Part shown: positions 42,061-50,490 of the stretch, piece after piece
How positions within the stretch are numbered: the stretch's first letter is position 1
Layout of the letters: each line of letters starts with the position of its first letter
Assembly (NCBI RefSeq): GCF_014863545.1
Contig: NZ_CP062260.1
Span: 372,001-436,000, forward strand
Direction of reading: 5' to 3'
Length of the DNA: 64,000 bases
Source: Paenibacillus sp. JNUCC32
GTDB lineage: Bacteria; Bacillota; Bacilli; Paenibacillales; Paenibacillaceae
The notes under the pieces: generated by a model
What the model was told of the DNA's origin: nothing
The model's database searches: none
What the model saw: the letters and a program-made list of their open reading frames with translations, nothing else
Made by a program: the position numbers and the translations under genes

Positions 42061-45000
42061 TTACTTCACGTTATCCTTAAGCGTGGAAACCCAAACCTCA
42101 ACGCCGTCTGAATTACGAGTGGACTGGTGAGAAACCGTTGCTTCCTGAACATCGCCGAAGCCCCAGTGGGTTTCTGCTACATCAGGGAAGAGCGGCTCCA
42201 ATCCCGTCAAAGGTCCACGGTATAACGCTTTGTTGATCAACGTGACGGCTTCGACACGCGTTATGCGGTTGTTAGGCCGGAACGTGTTTCCAGGATAACC
42301 GGACAGCAAATTGTTGCGATATAATGCCTCAATGGATTCGGCAGCCCAGCTTCCTTCGATGTCCGTAAAATGGCGATTTACGGAAGCCGATGTGTCCAAG
42401 TCCAGGAAACGGGCCAGCACCGCAGCCAGTTCTCCGCGAGTGACTGGTGCATCCGGACGGAACGTATGGTCTGCGTAACCGTTGAAGTATCCTTGGGATA
42501 CCGCGATTCGAATGTAATCAGTCGCCCAATGTCCTTTTCGAATATCGTTAAAGCTTGAGTTCGCGTTGCCTGTGGTTTTCTCCGAAAGACGAGCAACGAT
42601 TGCAGCGAGCTCGGCCCGGGTCAAGGTATTGGACGGTTGGAATTTACCGTTAGGGAACCCGAGAATATAACGCTGATGCTGGAGATCGCCGAACCGGTCA
42701 GAGAATACTTGAACATGGACGCTATTGGATTTTTTGCTGCTACCTGCCGTAAGCTGTCCGATGATTTCATATTGAATCTCTTTGGCTGCAATCAATCCCC
42801 ACTTGATGTCCAGTTTGAAGCTGCCGGTGCTTCCGGCAGGGAGATGAGCCACATTCCAGGTTACGGTTCTGCCATCAACCTTTCCGCCGTGAGCATTCAC
42901 GACTTCGGCGCCTTCAGGAAGGGTGACTTGAACCGATGCATCACGTAATGCCGCGTTGGTACGGTTAGCGTAATCGACGGTAATGGTCGACTGCGTGCCT
43001 TCTTGGACTTGCTTCTTGTCCGTGGACAGGTTCAATGTCACATCGCCCTGCGGCTGAGGTGATGGGGAAGAAGACCCAGAAGAATCCCCGCCATTACCTG
43101 ATGACGGCACTGGCTGCATAGCAAAGTCAAATGCGATAATGCTCTGTCCCACATGGATGATCCCGTCTTTGATATAACTGTCGGAACCGTTAACGGCCGG
43201 GGCATTCGGTTTGGAAACCCGAGTGTCATAAGTGTAATAGCCGCTTCGTTTCGCGACGATGTAATAATCGCCTTCCGGATGTACCATCCATGCATATTCG
43301 CCAGCCGCGTCGGAAATTTGCGGATTGGCATTTTGGTTAGGCGCAAACCCAGCCAGTGCAGGCAAGGATACGAGTGTATTCGGCACCCGTCCTTTCTGAC
43401 GGTTCAGCTCAGTGTCAGCCCAATACAATTGAACGTCTGCGCCGCTAATCACTTTTCCAGTCGATGCATCCGTGATGATGCCGTAAGGATCTATCAGGGA
43501 ATATACGATCGCGGTCTGTCCGTCTTGGGTCATATCCACGTCCAAGATGGAAGCGGGACCTGCCAATACCGTACCGTCCGCCAGTTCAAGCTGGTAGGAT
43601 ATTTGGTATTTCCCCGGCGGGACTTGATCCAGCGAGAACGTTCCGTCATTGGCGACGTTGAGCGGCTGCTTAAAGCTGCTGCCGTTCAAGCCTTGAAGCA
43701 GTGCAACGGCTTTTCCGCTGCCGAGGACATCCCCGATGGTATCAGGGGTGGATGCTCCGCTGGCGGAAGCAACGAATAATTGACCTCTCAGCAGGTTCGA
43801 AGGTTTGATCGTTTGGCCAGGTTGTACAGTGCCGATCGTAACCTCTTTGGTTTGCGTCAGCGTGACGTCACGCCCTCCGATTTGAACCGGAGTTTCGATA
43901 TTCAGCTCGTAGGTATAGTTTCCGCGCGGAACCGGAATCTGGTACGAGCCGTCCTCGCCGGTCGTAACCTCAGCCGAGAAATCAGGTATTCCGTCGTTGT
44001 TGAAATCGGATTCCACGGTAATTTTTGCGCCTGCTACCGGTTTGCCGGTGATTTGATCCACAACGATGCCGTCAATGGCGGCAGGGAAGTAATGTACGCC
44101 CTTGCTTGCTTGAACGGTTGTGCCTGTGGCAGGATCTTGTATTTCTGCGACCACGATGTCGTATAACGGCGTCGTGTCCGTTAAAACCGCAGGTTCGTAT
44201 GTCCATACGGCAATCCCTTCTTCATTGGTGGTCACCGTCTTGGTTTTTCCGGAATCATATGTGATGACCACGGGGACTCCAGGAACCGGGTTGCCCTTGG
44301 AATCGGTTGCCTTAGCGGTAACCGTGACCGGAGACTTCCCGTCAGCCAATACGCCTTCAGGGGTCACCGTTACATCCAGGTTGTAAGATAATGCCTGATC
44401 ATGCACATGGACGGTTTGCGTGACGGATTTTCCGTCATGCGTAGCCGTGATGATGGCCGTTCCTGGTGCTACGGCGGTAATGACGCCATTGGCATCGACC
44501 GTGGCCACCTTGTCATCGGAAGATGTATATGTGGCTTTGCCTGTTACATCCTGAATGCTTTCATCCAAGGAAACCGCCGTTACCTTAGGCGTGTGCTGAT
44601 CACCGGTTTGCAGCGTGACGCTTGCCGGATCGATCAACAGATCGCGCAGGCCGGAGGCCGGCGTGGTTACTTCCACGGGCGGCGAAGCAGGGGATTCAAT
44701 GCCGTTGCTGACGGCTTTGACGACATAGCTTTGCTTCGTTTCCGGCTTCAGGCCGGACAACACATAGCTAGTGCCTGTCACTCCGTCGGCGATCAGCTGT
44801 CCGTTGGCATCATAGATATTGTACGTTTGAGCGCCAGGGACGGCGTTCCACAATAACTCGGCCCCAGTTGCATGCACGTGTTCGGCCCTTAATGCCGGAG
44901 CATCGATGCTTACTTTAATGACGGACTGCACGGTTTTGCCGTTATATACGGCATCGATTACGGTGGAGCCCGCCCCGACTGCCGTCAAGAGACCGTTCTC

Positions 45001-46539
45001 GTCAATGATGGCTACCTTAGGGTCATTAACCGTAATGATGGTCCCCGGATCCAGGGTAACATCGTGCTTCGTTCCGTCGGAATATACCGAAGAAACCACG
45101 GTTTGATGCGTCGTACCCGCCTTTAAATCGTAAACGTCCTTGTCCAGCGTAAGCCCCAAATCCACGGGGAGTTGTACGGAATTGGACGGGATCGATTCGG
45201 TTATCCCTTCGTCAGTAACGATGACGGCCGTCACCGTAAATTGACCGGGCTGATCCGGCGTGACACCGCTGACGAGGTAGCTCGGCGTCGTAATGTTTGA
45301 GTCGAGGAGAACGCCGTCTTTATACAGATTGTAGTAGGTCGCGCCCGTCACCGTATTCCATGTCAGCGTGTTGGCTTGATCCGGGGTAGTTCCCCGATTG
45401 AGGGAAGGGGCGTCCGGAATCTGTACGGTAGCGTAGGCTCCCCCGACCGTGACTACTGTGACCGTACCCGATGGTGTTTCGTTACCGAAGTCTAAAATGG
45501 TTGTTGCCTGCCCTTGATGGTTGGCTGTATGATCGGCAACAAGGGGAGCCCCTTTTTCCGAAGAGAAAGTTAACGGTGCCCCCTCTACAGGGTCGCCGTT
45601 ATAATCGACCGCTGTTCCCACTAGCTGATACTGCCCAGGTTGACCCGTAGGAATGGCTTGGAGCTTAACTTGAGTTGGCGCTTGTTTGTAGGCATAGTCT
45701 GGATTTTTCGTATCGATCGGTTCGAATTCGTTCGTGAAATACCATCCGAGAATATCGTGGGTTTCCATCGAGCCGCCGGTGGCGGAGGTGAATCCCGCAT
45801 AAACGCCGGGATATCCATCAAAGATTTCGTCCAGGTCGATGTTGCCTGTTTCCAGAACGGGAGTTGTCGGACGCGTAGCATCTTTGCTGAGGTAAACCTT
45901 AACGACCTTGGTCTGTCCATCGTAGTCGATCCAGGAGTATAGATCTTCTCCTCCAGACAGCGTAATGCCATTGAGGTTCGTTGTATACCAATCCGGATTG
46001 GTATTGTTCACACTACCGTTTTTTGCAAGACCGATGTAGTTAGCGGATGGATCATTGACCGGGCTCGCGTTTTGGTATGTATCATACTTCACCGCAAAGC
46101 TGGGTTTGATCCCGCCGTAACCAATGCCCACACCGACTTCGCCCGCACTGTTGGATTGAGCCTGAATGGTGAAGGTAATGCCGTCGGCAGGAGAGTTGGT
46201 ACGATTGTCTCCGTTCAAGCGGAATTTGAAAAAAGTGCTGAAGGAATAATTGTTGCCCGCGGCGATCAGCTTTTTGTTAAAAGCCGTACCGAACTGGTTT
46301 CCTTGTGCCTCGGTCAGACGCAGGATATCGCGTCCTTTACTGTCTTGCATCACTTTGGCTTGGCCGTTCAGCGAGAATAAATCGACTTGCTTGGAATTGC
46401 TGAAATTATCAAGTTTATAGGTGACCCATTTGTCCTCGGGTGCCGCCGCCGCAGAGGCCGGTGCCGTCAAAGGCTGAAACGTGGCAACGAGCATACAGAT
46501 CACCATAAACAAGGATCCGAATTTTCCGGATTTTTTCAT
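42061..46539 (-). CDS. Large SLH-anchored surface protein with L-type lectin and Ig-like domains
   Basis: 1492 residues from the ATG at 46539 (AAGGAGG 12 bases upstream; the in-frame ATG at 46551 touches that site). A signal peptide ends near PASAAAAP. Then, with rough positions: L-type lectin-like domain (30-270; GNQFGTAFNKK, ADGITFTIQAQ, GVGIGYGG, YPGVYAGFTSATG), Big_1-like (285-370), two FN3-like units (375-460, 555-635) alternating with two Big_2-like units (465-550, 640-720), another Big_1-like unit (730-835), carboxypeptidase-regulatory-like modules (840-1165), a Ser/Pro linker, a DUF11-like module (1200-1300) and three SLH domains (1305-1465; for example GFPNGKFQPSNTLTRAEL). SLH domains bind pyruvylated wall polymer, so it is displayed on the cell surface and probably binds glycans. 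The gene stands alone. Confidence 0.9.
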   Translation of the reverse strand: MKKSGKFGSLFMVICMLVATFQPLTAPASAAAAPEDKWVTYKLDNFSNSKQVDLFSLNGQAKVMQDSKGRDILRLTEAQGNQFGTAFNKKLIAAGNNYSFSTFFKFRLNGDNRTNSPADGITFTIQAQSNSAGEVGVGIGYGGIKPSFAVKYDTYQNASPVNDPSANYIGLAKNGSVNNTNPDWYTTNLNGITLSGGEDLYSWIDYDGQTKVVKVYLSKDATRPTTPVLETGNIDLDEIFDGYPGVYAGFTSATGGSMETHDILGWYFTNEFEPIDTKNPDYAYKQAPTQVKLQAIPTGQPGQYQLVGTAVDYNGDPVEGAPLTFSSEKGAPLVADHTANHQGQATTILDFGNETPSGTVTVVTVGGAYATVQIPDAPSLNRGTTPDQANTLTWNTVTGATYYNLYKDGVLLDSNITTPSYLVSGVTPDQPGQFTVTAVIVTDEGITESIPSNSVQLPVDLGLTLDKDVYDLKAGTTHQTVVSSVYSDGTKHDVTLDPGTIITVNDPKVAIIDENGLLTAVGAGSTVIDAVYNGKTVQSVIKVSIDAPALRAEHVHATGAELLWNAVPGAQTYNIYDANGQLIADGVTGTSYVLSGLKPETKQSYVVKAVSNGIESPASPPVEVTTPASGLRDLLIDPASVTLQTGDQHTPKVTAVSLDESIQDVTGKATYTSSDDKVATVDANGVITAVAPGTAIITATHDGKSVTQTVHVHDQALSYNLDVTVTPEGVLADGKSPVTVTAKATDSKGNPVPGVPVVITYDSGKTKTVTTNEEGIAVWTYEPAVLTDTTPLYDIVVAEIQDPATGTTVQASKGVHYFPAAIDGIVVDQITGKPVAGAKITVESDFNNDGIPDFSAEVTTGEDGSYQIPVPRGNYTYELNIETPVQIGGRDVTLTQTKEVTIGTVQPGQTIKPSNLLRGQLFVASASGASTPDTIGDVLGSGKAVALLQGLNGSSFKQPLNVANDGTFSLDQVPPGKYQISYQLELADGTVLAGPASILDVDMTQDGQTAIVYSLIDPYGIITDASTGKVISGADVQLYWADTELNRQKGRVPNTLVSLPALAGFAPNQNANPQISDAAGEYAWMVHPEGDYYIVAKRSGYYTYDTRVSKPNAPAVNGSDSYIKDGIIHVGQSIIAFDFAMQPVPSSGNGGDSSGSSSPSPQPQGDVTLNLSTDKKQVQEGTQSTITVDYANRTNAALRDASVQVTLPEGAEVVNAHGGKVDGRTVTWNVAHLPAGSTGSFKLDIKWGLIAAKEIQYEIIGQLTAGSSKKSNSVHVQVFSDRFGDLQHQRYILGFPNGKFQPSNTLTRAELAAIVARLSEKTTGNANSSFNDIRKGHWATDYIRIAVSQGYFNGYADHTFRPDAPVTRGELAAVLARFLDLDTSASVNRHFTDIEGSWAAESIEALYRNNLLSGYPGNTFRPNNRITRVEAVTLINKALYRGPLTGLEPLFPDVAETHWGFGDVQEATVSHQSTRNSDGVEVWVSTLKDNVK

Positions 46540-46670
46540 GAAAATGATCATCCTCCTTCTGTTTGTATTTTGTTGATGTCCTGTACCTTCTTCTCAAGCG
46601 AACCTGCACCAAGGCTGCCTTCTTGACATGGAAGGACATATTTTGACAAGCGGATATCAGAATAACAAAG

Positions 46671-46714
46671 CATGCTCTACAAATTCTCTACAATAGCTAT
46701 ACAGGTTCTCTACA
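46671..46714 (-). repeat. Four tandem 11-bp direct repeats upstream of the SLH gene
   Basis: On the plus strand the four consecutive units are CATGCTCTACA, AATTCTCTACA, ATAGCTATACA and GGTTCTCTACA. On the minus strand each unit begins TGTAGAG or TGTATAG. A 6-bp core with 5-bp spacing is the pattern bound by OmpR-family regulators (WalR consensus TGTWAH-N5-TGTWAH differs at one position). They end about 130 bases before the SLH start codon. Confidence 0.65.
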
Positions 46715-46872
46715 GATGGTCCTCTCTAAAAAGATGGGGGTGTGTCCGCCTCGTGCGTAATATCCTTCAACCAGAATCTTATTGCTTTGATTGATACAGC
46801 AGCTGGCGAGAGATCGTAGGAGAAGCTCAGGTTTTGCCCCATGCAGCCAGCTGCCAGCCAAATAAATGTTCA

Positions 46873-46902
46873 TTGACAGCGTGAATCAACATTGTGTACA
46901 CT
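46873..46902 (+). promoter_or_regulatory. Predicted promoter of the TetR operon
   Basis: TTGACA (46873-46878), 18-base spacer, TACACT (46897-46902). It lies about 55 bases before the TetR start. The rest of the 46552-46956 gap holds the SLH repeats and no gene. Confidence 0.6.
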
Positions 46903-46914
46903 TTTTTTATTCCG

Positions 46915-46924
46915 ACTGTTCAGT
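46915..46924 (+). promoter_or_regulatory. Possible TetR operator
   Basis: ACTGTTCAGT has 4-base inverted arms (ACTG / CAGT) just after the predicted transcription start, a usual place for TetR autorepression. The palindrome is short, so support is modest. Confidence 0.35.
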
Positions 46925-46956
46925 ATAAATAAAATCAAGATGTCAGGTGAGAAGCG

Positions 46957-47619
46957 ATGCCCAAATTGGGAATGGAACAAAAGCGCAGGGCAGACGTCAT
47001 TAACGCCACGTTAACCTGCATCAGCTTGCATGGAATTGAAGGGATGACGCTGGATAAGGTTGCCGAGTATGCGAACTGCTCCAAGGGAGTGGTCACTTAT
47101 TATTTCAAGAATAAGGATCATTTGATGACCGAAACCTTCAAGTCGTTCCTGGCCTACTATGGGCTAAAGATCGAATCAGGCATTGAGCCTGCCATGTCAG
47201 CGGAGGAAATGATGGAGGTTGTCCTGCAGCATATGCTTCCTCCGTACAGCGAGGACACGGATCAGAAGCTGAATGTTTCGCAGCTTGACGGAGTCGATAA
47301 GATGTTTATCCCCTATGAGGATCAAGGCAAGCTCTTTGTGCAGTTTTTTTCAAAAGCCATGCTGGACCGTCATTTGCAGGAAGTTGCATCCAAGAGCTAC
47401 GAGCGCGATCTCCAAGGCATCTCCAAGATTATGGAATACGGCAACCGGACGGGGCAGATGTCGGTTGAAGATTCCAACAGTGCCGCCTATGGCCTGATGG
47501 CGATGGTTATTGGCCTGAGCTTCTTTAGAGTAGCGAAGGTTCCGCCCGACAAGGACGAGGATAACCGGTACATATGTGAGGATTATGTAAGAAGACTTAT
47601 CAAAAGAGGAGGAGTTTGA
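46957..47619 (+). CDS. TetR-family transcriptional regulator
   Basis: 220 residues. N-terminal HTH (about 15-60): GIEGMTLDKVAEYANCSKGVVTYYF followed by KNKDHLMTETF. The C-terminal ligand domain has no recognisable subfamily motif. First gene of a three-gene operon with a DUF4180 protein (TGATG overlap) and a SUMF1-fold protein; it probably represses this operon. TCAGGTGAG is a weak ribosome site. Confidence 0.9.
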   Translation: MPKLGMEQKRRADVINATLTCISLHGIEGMTLDKVAEYANCSKGVVTYYFKNKDHLMTETFKSFLAYYGLKIESGIEPAMSAEEMMEVVLQHMLPPYSEDTDQKLNVSQLDGVDKMFIPYEDQGKLFVQFFSKAMLDRHLQEVASKSYERDLQGISKIMEYGNRTGQMSVEDSNSAAYGLMAMVIGLSFFRVAKVPPDKDEDNRYICEDYVRRLIKRGGV

Positions 47620-47990
47620 TGAATATCGCGAAGGTTGAAACCGATGGAGGAACGATTGCTGTCGTTAGCGGCAGCGAGGTATTGATTAAGGATGTCCAGT
47701 CGGCCCTGGATCTCATGGCAACCGTGCAATATGAAACGGACAGCCGCCGCATTGTGATGGATCAATCGTTGATAAGCGAGTCTTTCTTCGATTTGAAGAC
47801 GCGGCTTGCAGGCGACATTCTCCAGAAGTTTATCAATTATCAGGTGAAAATTGCGATCATTGGAGACTTTTCGGTTTATCCAAGCCAAAGCCTTCAAGAT
47901 TTTATTTACGAATGCAATAAGGGCCATGATTTCTTTTTCTTGCCCAGTGAACAGCAGGGGATCGAACGTTTAAGCAAATGGAATAACTAA
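47619..47990 (+). CDS. DUF4180 domain protein
   Basis: 123 residues. The ATG at 47619 overlaps the TetR stop by one base and has AGGAGGAG upstream. The order of elements (KVETDGGTIAVVSGSEVLI, VQYETDSRRIVMDQSLI, SESFFDLKTRLAGDILQKF, YQVKIAIIGDF, FFFLPSEQQGIERL) matches what I know as DUF4180, a small cytoplasmic family of unknown role common next to regulators in Firmicutes. No catalytic motif is apparent. Confidence 0.8.
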   Translation: MNIAKVETDGGTIAVVSGSEVLIKDVQSALDLMATVQYETDSRRIVMDQSLISESFFDLKTRLAGDILQKFINYQVKIAIIGDFSVYPSQSLQDFIYECNKGHDFFFLPSEQQGIERLSKWNN

Positions 47991-48014
47991 GTAGCGAATA
48001 CGGGAGGAAGATCG

Positions 48015-48707
48015 TTGCCGGTATCTGGGTTTGATCCAAAAGGGGTTTCGATGGTGAACATTCCAGCAGGCGTAGTTCAATTAAGGGACGACCGTATAAA
48101 GTCCTCGTGGACGGTGGAAGTGCCTGCATTTCAGCTTGCATCGGTCCCTGTAACGAAGGCGTTGTATTTCTCAATCATGCCAAAGACATCCGGATGCGAT
48201 GATTTGATGGAGTCCCCAGCCGTGAATATATCATGGCATGAAGCGATTCTCTTTTGTAATATGTTATCTCGGCGCGAAGGCCTGAACGAATGTTATTCGG
48301 TAACGGATGACGGTGAATCCGTCGTTTGTGACAAGGAGGCGGACGGATACCGCCTTCCCACGGAAGCGGAATGGCAATACGCTTGCAAAGCCGGGAGTCT
48401 CGGCTACCGTTACGGAGAGCTTGACGACATCGCTTGGTATGGAGGGAATTCCGGAGGCGTCCTGCATGAGGTGGGCAAAAAGCGGCCGAATGCATGGGGG
48501 CTTTATGATATGCTCGGAAACGTATGGGAGTGGTGCTGGGATCTTTACGATCCGAACGTATACGGCTCCTACAGAGTATTCCGCGGAGGGAGCTGGGCCG
48601 AAGAAGCCAGAGGCTGCGGAGCGACATGCCGCCGCCGCAGCCACCCGACGTTTCGGATTGAGGATCTCGGGTTTCGTTTGGCGAGATCGATATCAAGAAA
48701 AAGATAA
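48015..48707 (+). CDS. SUMF1/formylglycine-generating-enzyme-fold protein with incomplete active site
   Basis: 230 residues from a TTG at 48015 preceded by GGGAGGAAG. Fold landmarks: PAVNISWHEAILFCNMLSRR, YRLPTEAEWQYACKAG, NAWGLYDMLGNVWEWCWD and RVFRGGSWAEEARGC. In true formylglycine-generating enzymes two Cys bind copper. Aligning RVFRGGSW with human SUMF1, the first position is Glu (missing) and the second is Cys (GCGATC). It is therefore unlikely to be a canonical FGE and may be another SUMF1-fold oxidase or binding protein. It lacks the large N-terminal part of EgtB. Last gene of the TetR operon. Confidence 0.82.
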   Translation: MPVSGFDPKGVSMVNIPAGVVQLRDDRIKSSWTVEVPAFQLASVPVTKALYFSIMPKTSGCDDLMESPAVNISWHEAILFCNMLSRREGLNECYSVTDDGESVVCDKEADGYRLPTEAEWQYACKAGSLGYRYGELDDIAWYGGNSGGVLHEVGKKRPNAWGLYDMLGNVWEWCWDLYDPNVYGSYRVFRGGSWAEEARGCGATCRRRSHPTFRIEDLGFRLARSISRKR

Positions 48708-48735
48708 AGCTGATTCCGTTAGGGTCAGCTTTTTT
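48706..48735 (+). terminator. Intrinsic terminator of the TetR operon
   Basis: AAAGCTGA pairs with TCAGCTTT around an 11-base loop that adds weak pairs, followed by TTT. It begins inside the last codon of the SUMF1-fold gene. The rest of the gap to 49026 holds no gene that I can support. Confidence 0.7.
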
Positions 48736-49025
48736 GATTGTGCAGCACCTCCTTAATTTCCAATCAAACACATCGAAATGCCGCGGCTGTTTCCAAGATG
48801 GCTATGGAAACTTAGATGCTCCCCATTCATAGTTCTCCCATTTTCCGATGTCACATAATCTAACGCGATAAATCTCGTAAATTTGCGTATAGACAAGGCT
48901 GGAAGACATCAGTAAGATTGGGTTTAACTTTTTGCGGGAGGTGTGGGGAGCTCAAGGAGTCAAGGGTTGAATTGCCGTAGTGTTGATCAAAACCAGGAAT
49001 GTCTAGGGATAAGGGGGATTCGAAG

Positions 49026-49979
49026 ATGGTGAATGGACCAACATTCAACAATCCGATCGTAGAGCAGGCAGCCGATCCTTGGGTATGGAAGCATACGGAC
49101 GGCTATTATTACTTTATGTCGACGAAACGCGATCATCTGGAACTGACGCAATCCGCAACCTTAACCGGCCTTGCGGAAGGACGGAAGAAAACGATCTGGA
49201 CTCCGGAACCCGGGGGAAGGTACAGCCATAACCTATGGGCGCCGGAAATTCATCGTTTGGACAACAAATGGTACATCTATTTCACGGCGAATGACGGAGG
49301 AGGGGATGAGTCCCGCCAAATATGCGTGCTGGAGAACGCCGAGGCTGATCCGATGGAGGGACAATGGGCTTGGAAAGGCGCGCTGCCGACCCCCGTCCCC
49401 GGCTTGGACGGCACGGTCATGACCGCAGGCAACCAGCATTATTTCCTGTATGCCGGATATGGCCATTTCCCGGATTACGGGTCCGCGATCTACATCATGC
49501 GCATGTCGAACCCTTGGACATTGACGGGGGACCATGTATTGCTCACGGCTCCGACCCTGTCCTGGGAAAAACAAGGCGGAATGGCGATTAACGAAGGACC
49601 GGTCATTCTTCGGCGGAACGGCCGCATCTTTATGGTGTACTCGGCCAGCACCACTTGGTCGGAGGATTATTCGCTGGGCATGCTCACGATGGAAGAAAAC
49701 GGGGATCCGATGGATCCGGAATCCTGGACCAAATCGATGCAGCCCGTATTTTGCAAAAGCGTGGAAAACGGAGTGTACGCGACCGGTCACAATAGCTTCA
49801 CGCAATCGCCGGATGGCAAGGAGGATTGGATCGTTTACCATGCGCTGCCCGCGCCTGGCGTCGAGACGGCCTTGCGGTCGACCCGCATCCAGAAATTCGG
49901 CTGGAAGCCGGATGGAACTCCGGATTTCGGCGTACCGGCCGGCGAGTCGGATGCCTTGGCCAAACCGTCCGGAGAATAA
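49026..49979 (+). CDS. Cytoplasmic GH43 enzyme, paralog of the 11552-12508 gene
   Basis: 317 residues, no signal peptide. The catalytic triad is conserved (AADPWVWKHTDG, PGLDGTVM, AINEGPV) and the sequence follows its paralog almost without gaps, roughly three quarters identical by eye. AAGGGGGA lies before the ATG at 49026; the frame extends to 48999. It should release arabinose or xylose from imported oligosaccharides. Unlike its paralog it stands next to an ABC transporter / GH2 cluster and not beside an AraC gene. A long hairpin follows about 110 bases after the stop. Confidence 0.9.
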   Translation: MVNGPTFNNPIVEQAADPWVWKHTDGYYYFMSTKRDHLELTQSATLTGLAEGRKKTIWTPEPGGRYSHNLWAPEIHRLDNKWYIYFTANDGGGDESRQICVLENAEADPMEGQWAWKGALPTPVPGLDGTVMTAGNQHYFLYAGYGHFPDYGSAIYIMRMSNPWTLTGDHVLLTAPTLSWEKQGGMAINEGPVILRRNGRIFMVYSASTTWSEDYSLGMLTMEENGDPMDPESWTKSMQPVFCKSVENGVYATGHNSFTQSPDGKEDWIVYHALPAPGVETALRSTRIQKFGWKPDGTPDFGVPAGESDALAKPSGE

Positions 49980-50090
49980 TGTATGCGGATTCACAACCTC
50001 CCGAACATGCAAGGGATCGCAGTGTAAACATGGTTGAGAGCGAGTGGTAACCAGGCTGGTGTAAGCGAATAACCATAGTATTTGATCTAT

Positions 50091-50138
50091 ATAAACCCCT
50101 ATTTATTACAATATATCTGTAATGAATGGGGGTTTATT
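50091..50138 (+). terminator. 20-bp hairpin downstream of the second GH43 gene
   Basis: Positions 50091-50110 pair over all 20 bases with 50119-50138 (two G-U pairs), leaving an eight-base loop. No strong T-run follows, but its stability suggests a transcript end or an mRNA 3' barrier. Confidence 0.55.
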
Positions 50139-50143
50139 ACGAA

Positions 50144-50252
50144 GAGATGCACTTGTATGACGAGAACCGCGAAAATATATGAAAATAACGGAATTTCATG
50201 AAAACCCCTTAATTCAAAAGGAGTTTTTGTGCATCTCATTATTCCCGTTATT
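50144..50252 (+). other. Structured A+T-rich intergenic segment
   Basis: GAGATGCAC (50144-50152) can pair with GTGCATCTC (50229-50237). Between them lies a 10-bp terminator-like stem (AAAACCCCTT 50201-50210 / AAGGAGTTTT 50218-50227, one mismatch, extra T after). AATAACGG (50184-50191) can alternatively pair with CCGTTATT (50245-50252), so two folds compete. It may be a small RNA, an attenuator or tandem terminators. Confidence 0.4.
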
Positions 50253-50309
50253 CTCATTATCAAAATATTTTTTTGGATAATTCACAAATTTAGTTACGAA
50301 AATTGTGTA

Positions 50310-50346
50310 TGAAAGCGTTGACAGAATGGGGTTGTATGCTTATACT
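50310..50346 (+). promoter_or_regulatory. Sigma-A promoter with CcpA cre site over the -35
   Basis: TTGACA (50318-50323), exact 17-base spacer, TATACT (50341-50346). TGAAAGCGTTGACA (50310-50323) matches the cre consensus TGWNANCGNTNWCA at every defined position and covers the -35 box, so CcpA would block RNA polymerase when preferred sugars are present. It heads a leader of about 405 bases before the binding-protein gene. Confidence 0.8.
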
Positions 50347-50436
50347 TCGGTTAAAGATACAGAATAATTGTATTAAATGGATGTGCAACAGCTGTCAGTT
50401 TCATCAATTTCACATGTGAAAGGGGAGCCATATCCA

Positions 50437-50490
50437 ATGGCCATGATGAAGAGGATCGTGTCAGGGCGGAGGTGCTTAGACCGCGAATGA
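50437..50490 (+). CDS. 17-residue upstream ORF (leader peptide candidate)
   Basis: ATG-to-TGA frame coding MAMMKRIVSGRRCLDRE, with a strong Shine-Dalgarno AAAGGGGAG nine bases upstream. It sits in the long leader of the ABC transporter operon, 268 bases before the binding-protein ATG. The ribosome site is better than that of many real genes here. Regulation by translation of this peptide is an inference. The rest of the leader (50491-50758) shows only small hairpins such as CCTTG-ACA-CAAGG. Confidence 0.4.
   Translation: MAMMKRIVSGRRCLDRE

Noticed and set aside
46671..46714. CRISPR-like repeat
   Set aside because: Units are 11 bp, contiguous and without spacers; they fit a regulator-binding array.
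48015..48707. Naming the SUMF1-fold protein as formylglycine-generating enzyme
   Set aside because: One of the two copper-binding cysteines is absent and no sulfatase gene is nearby.
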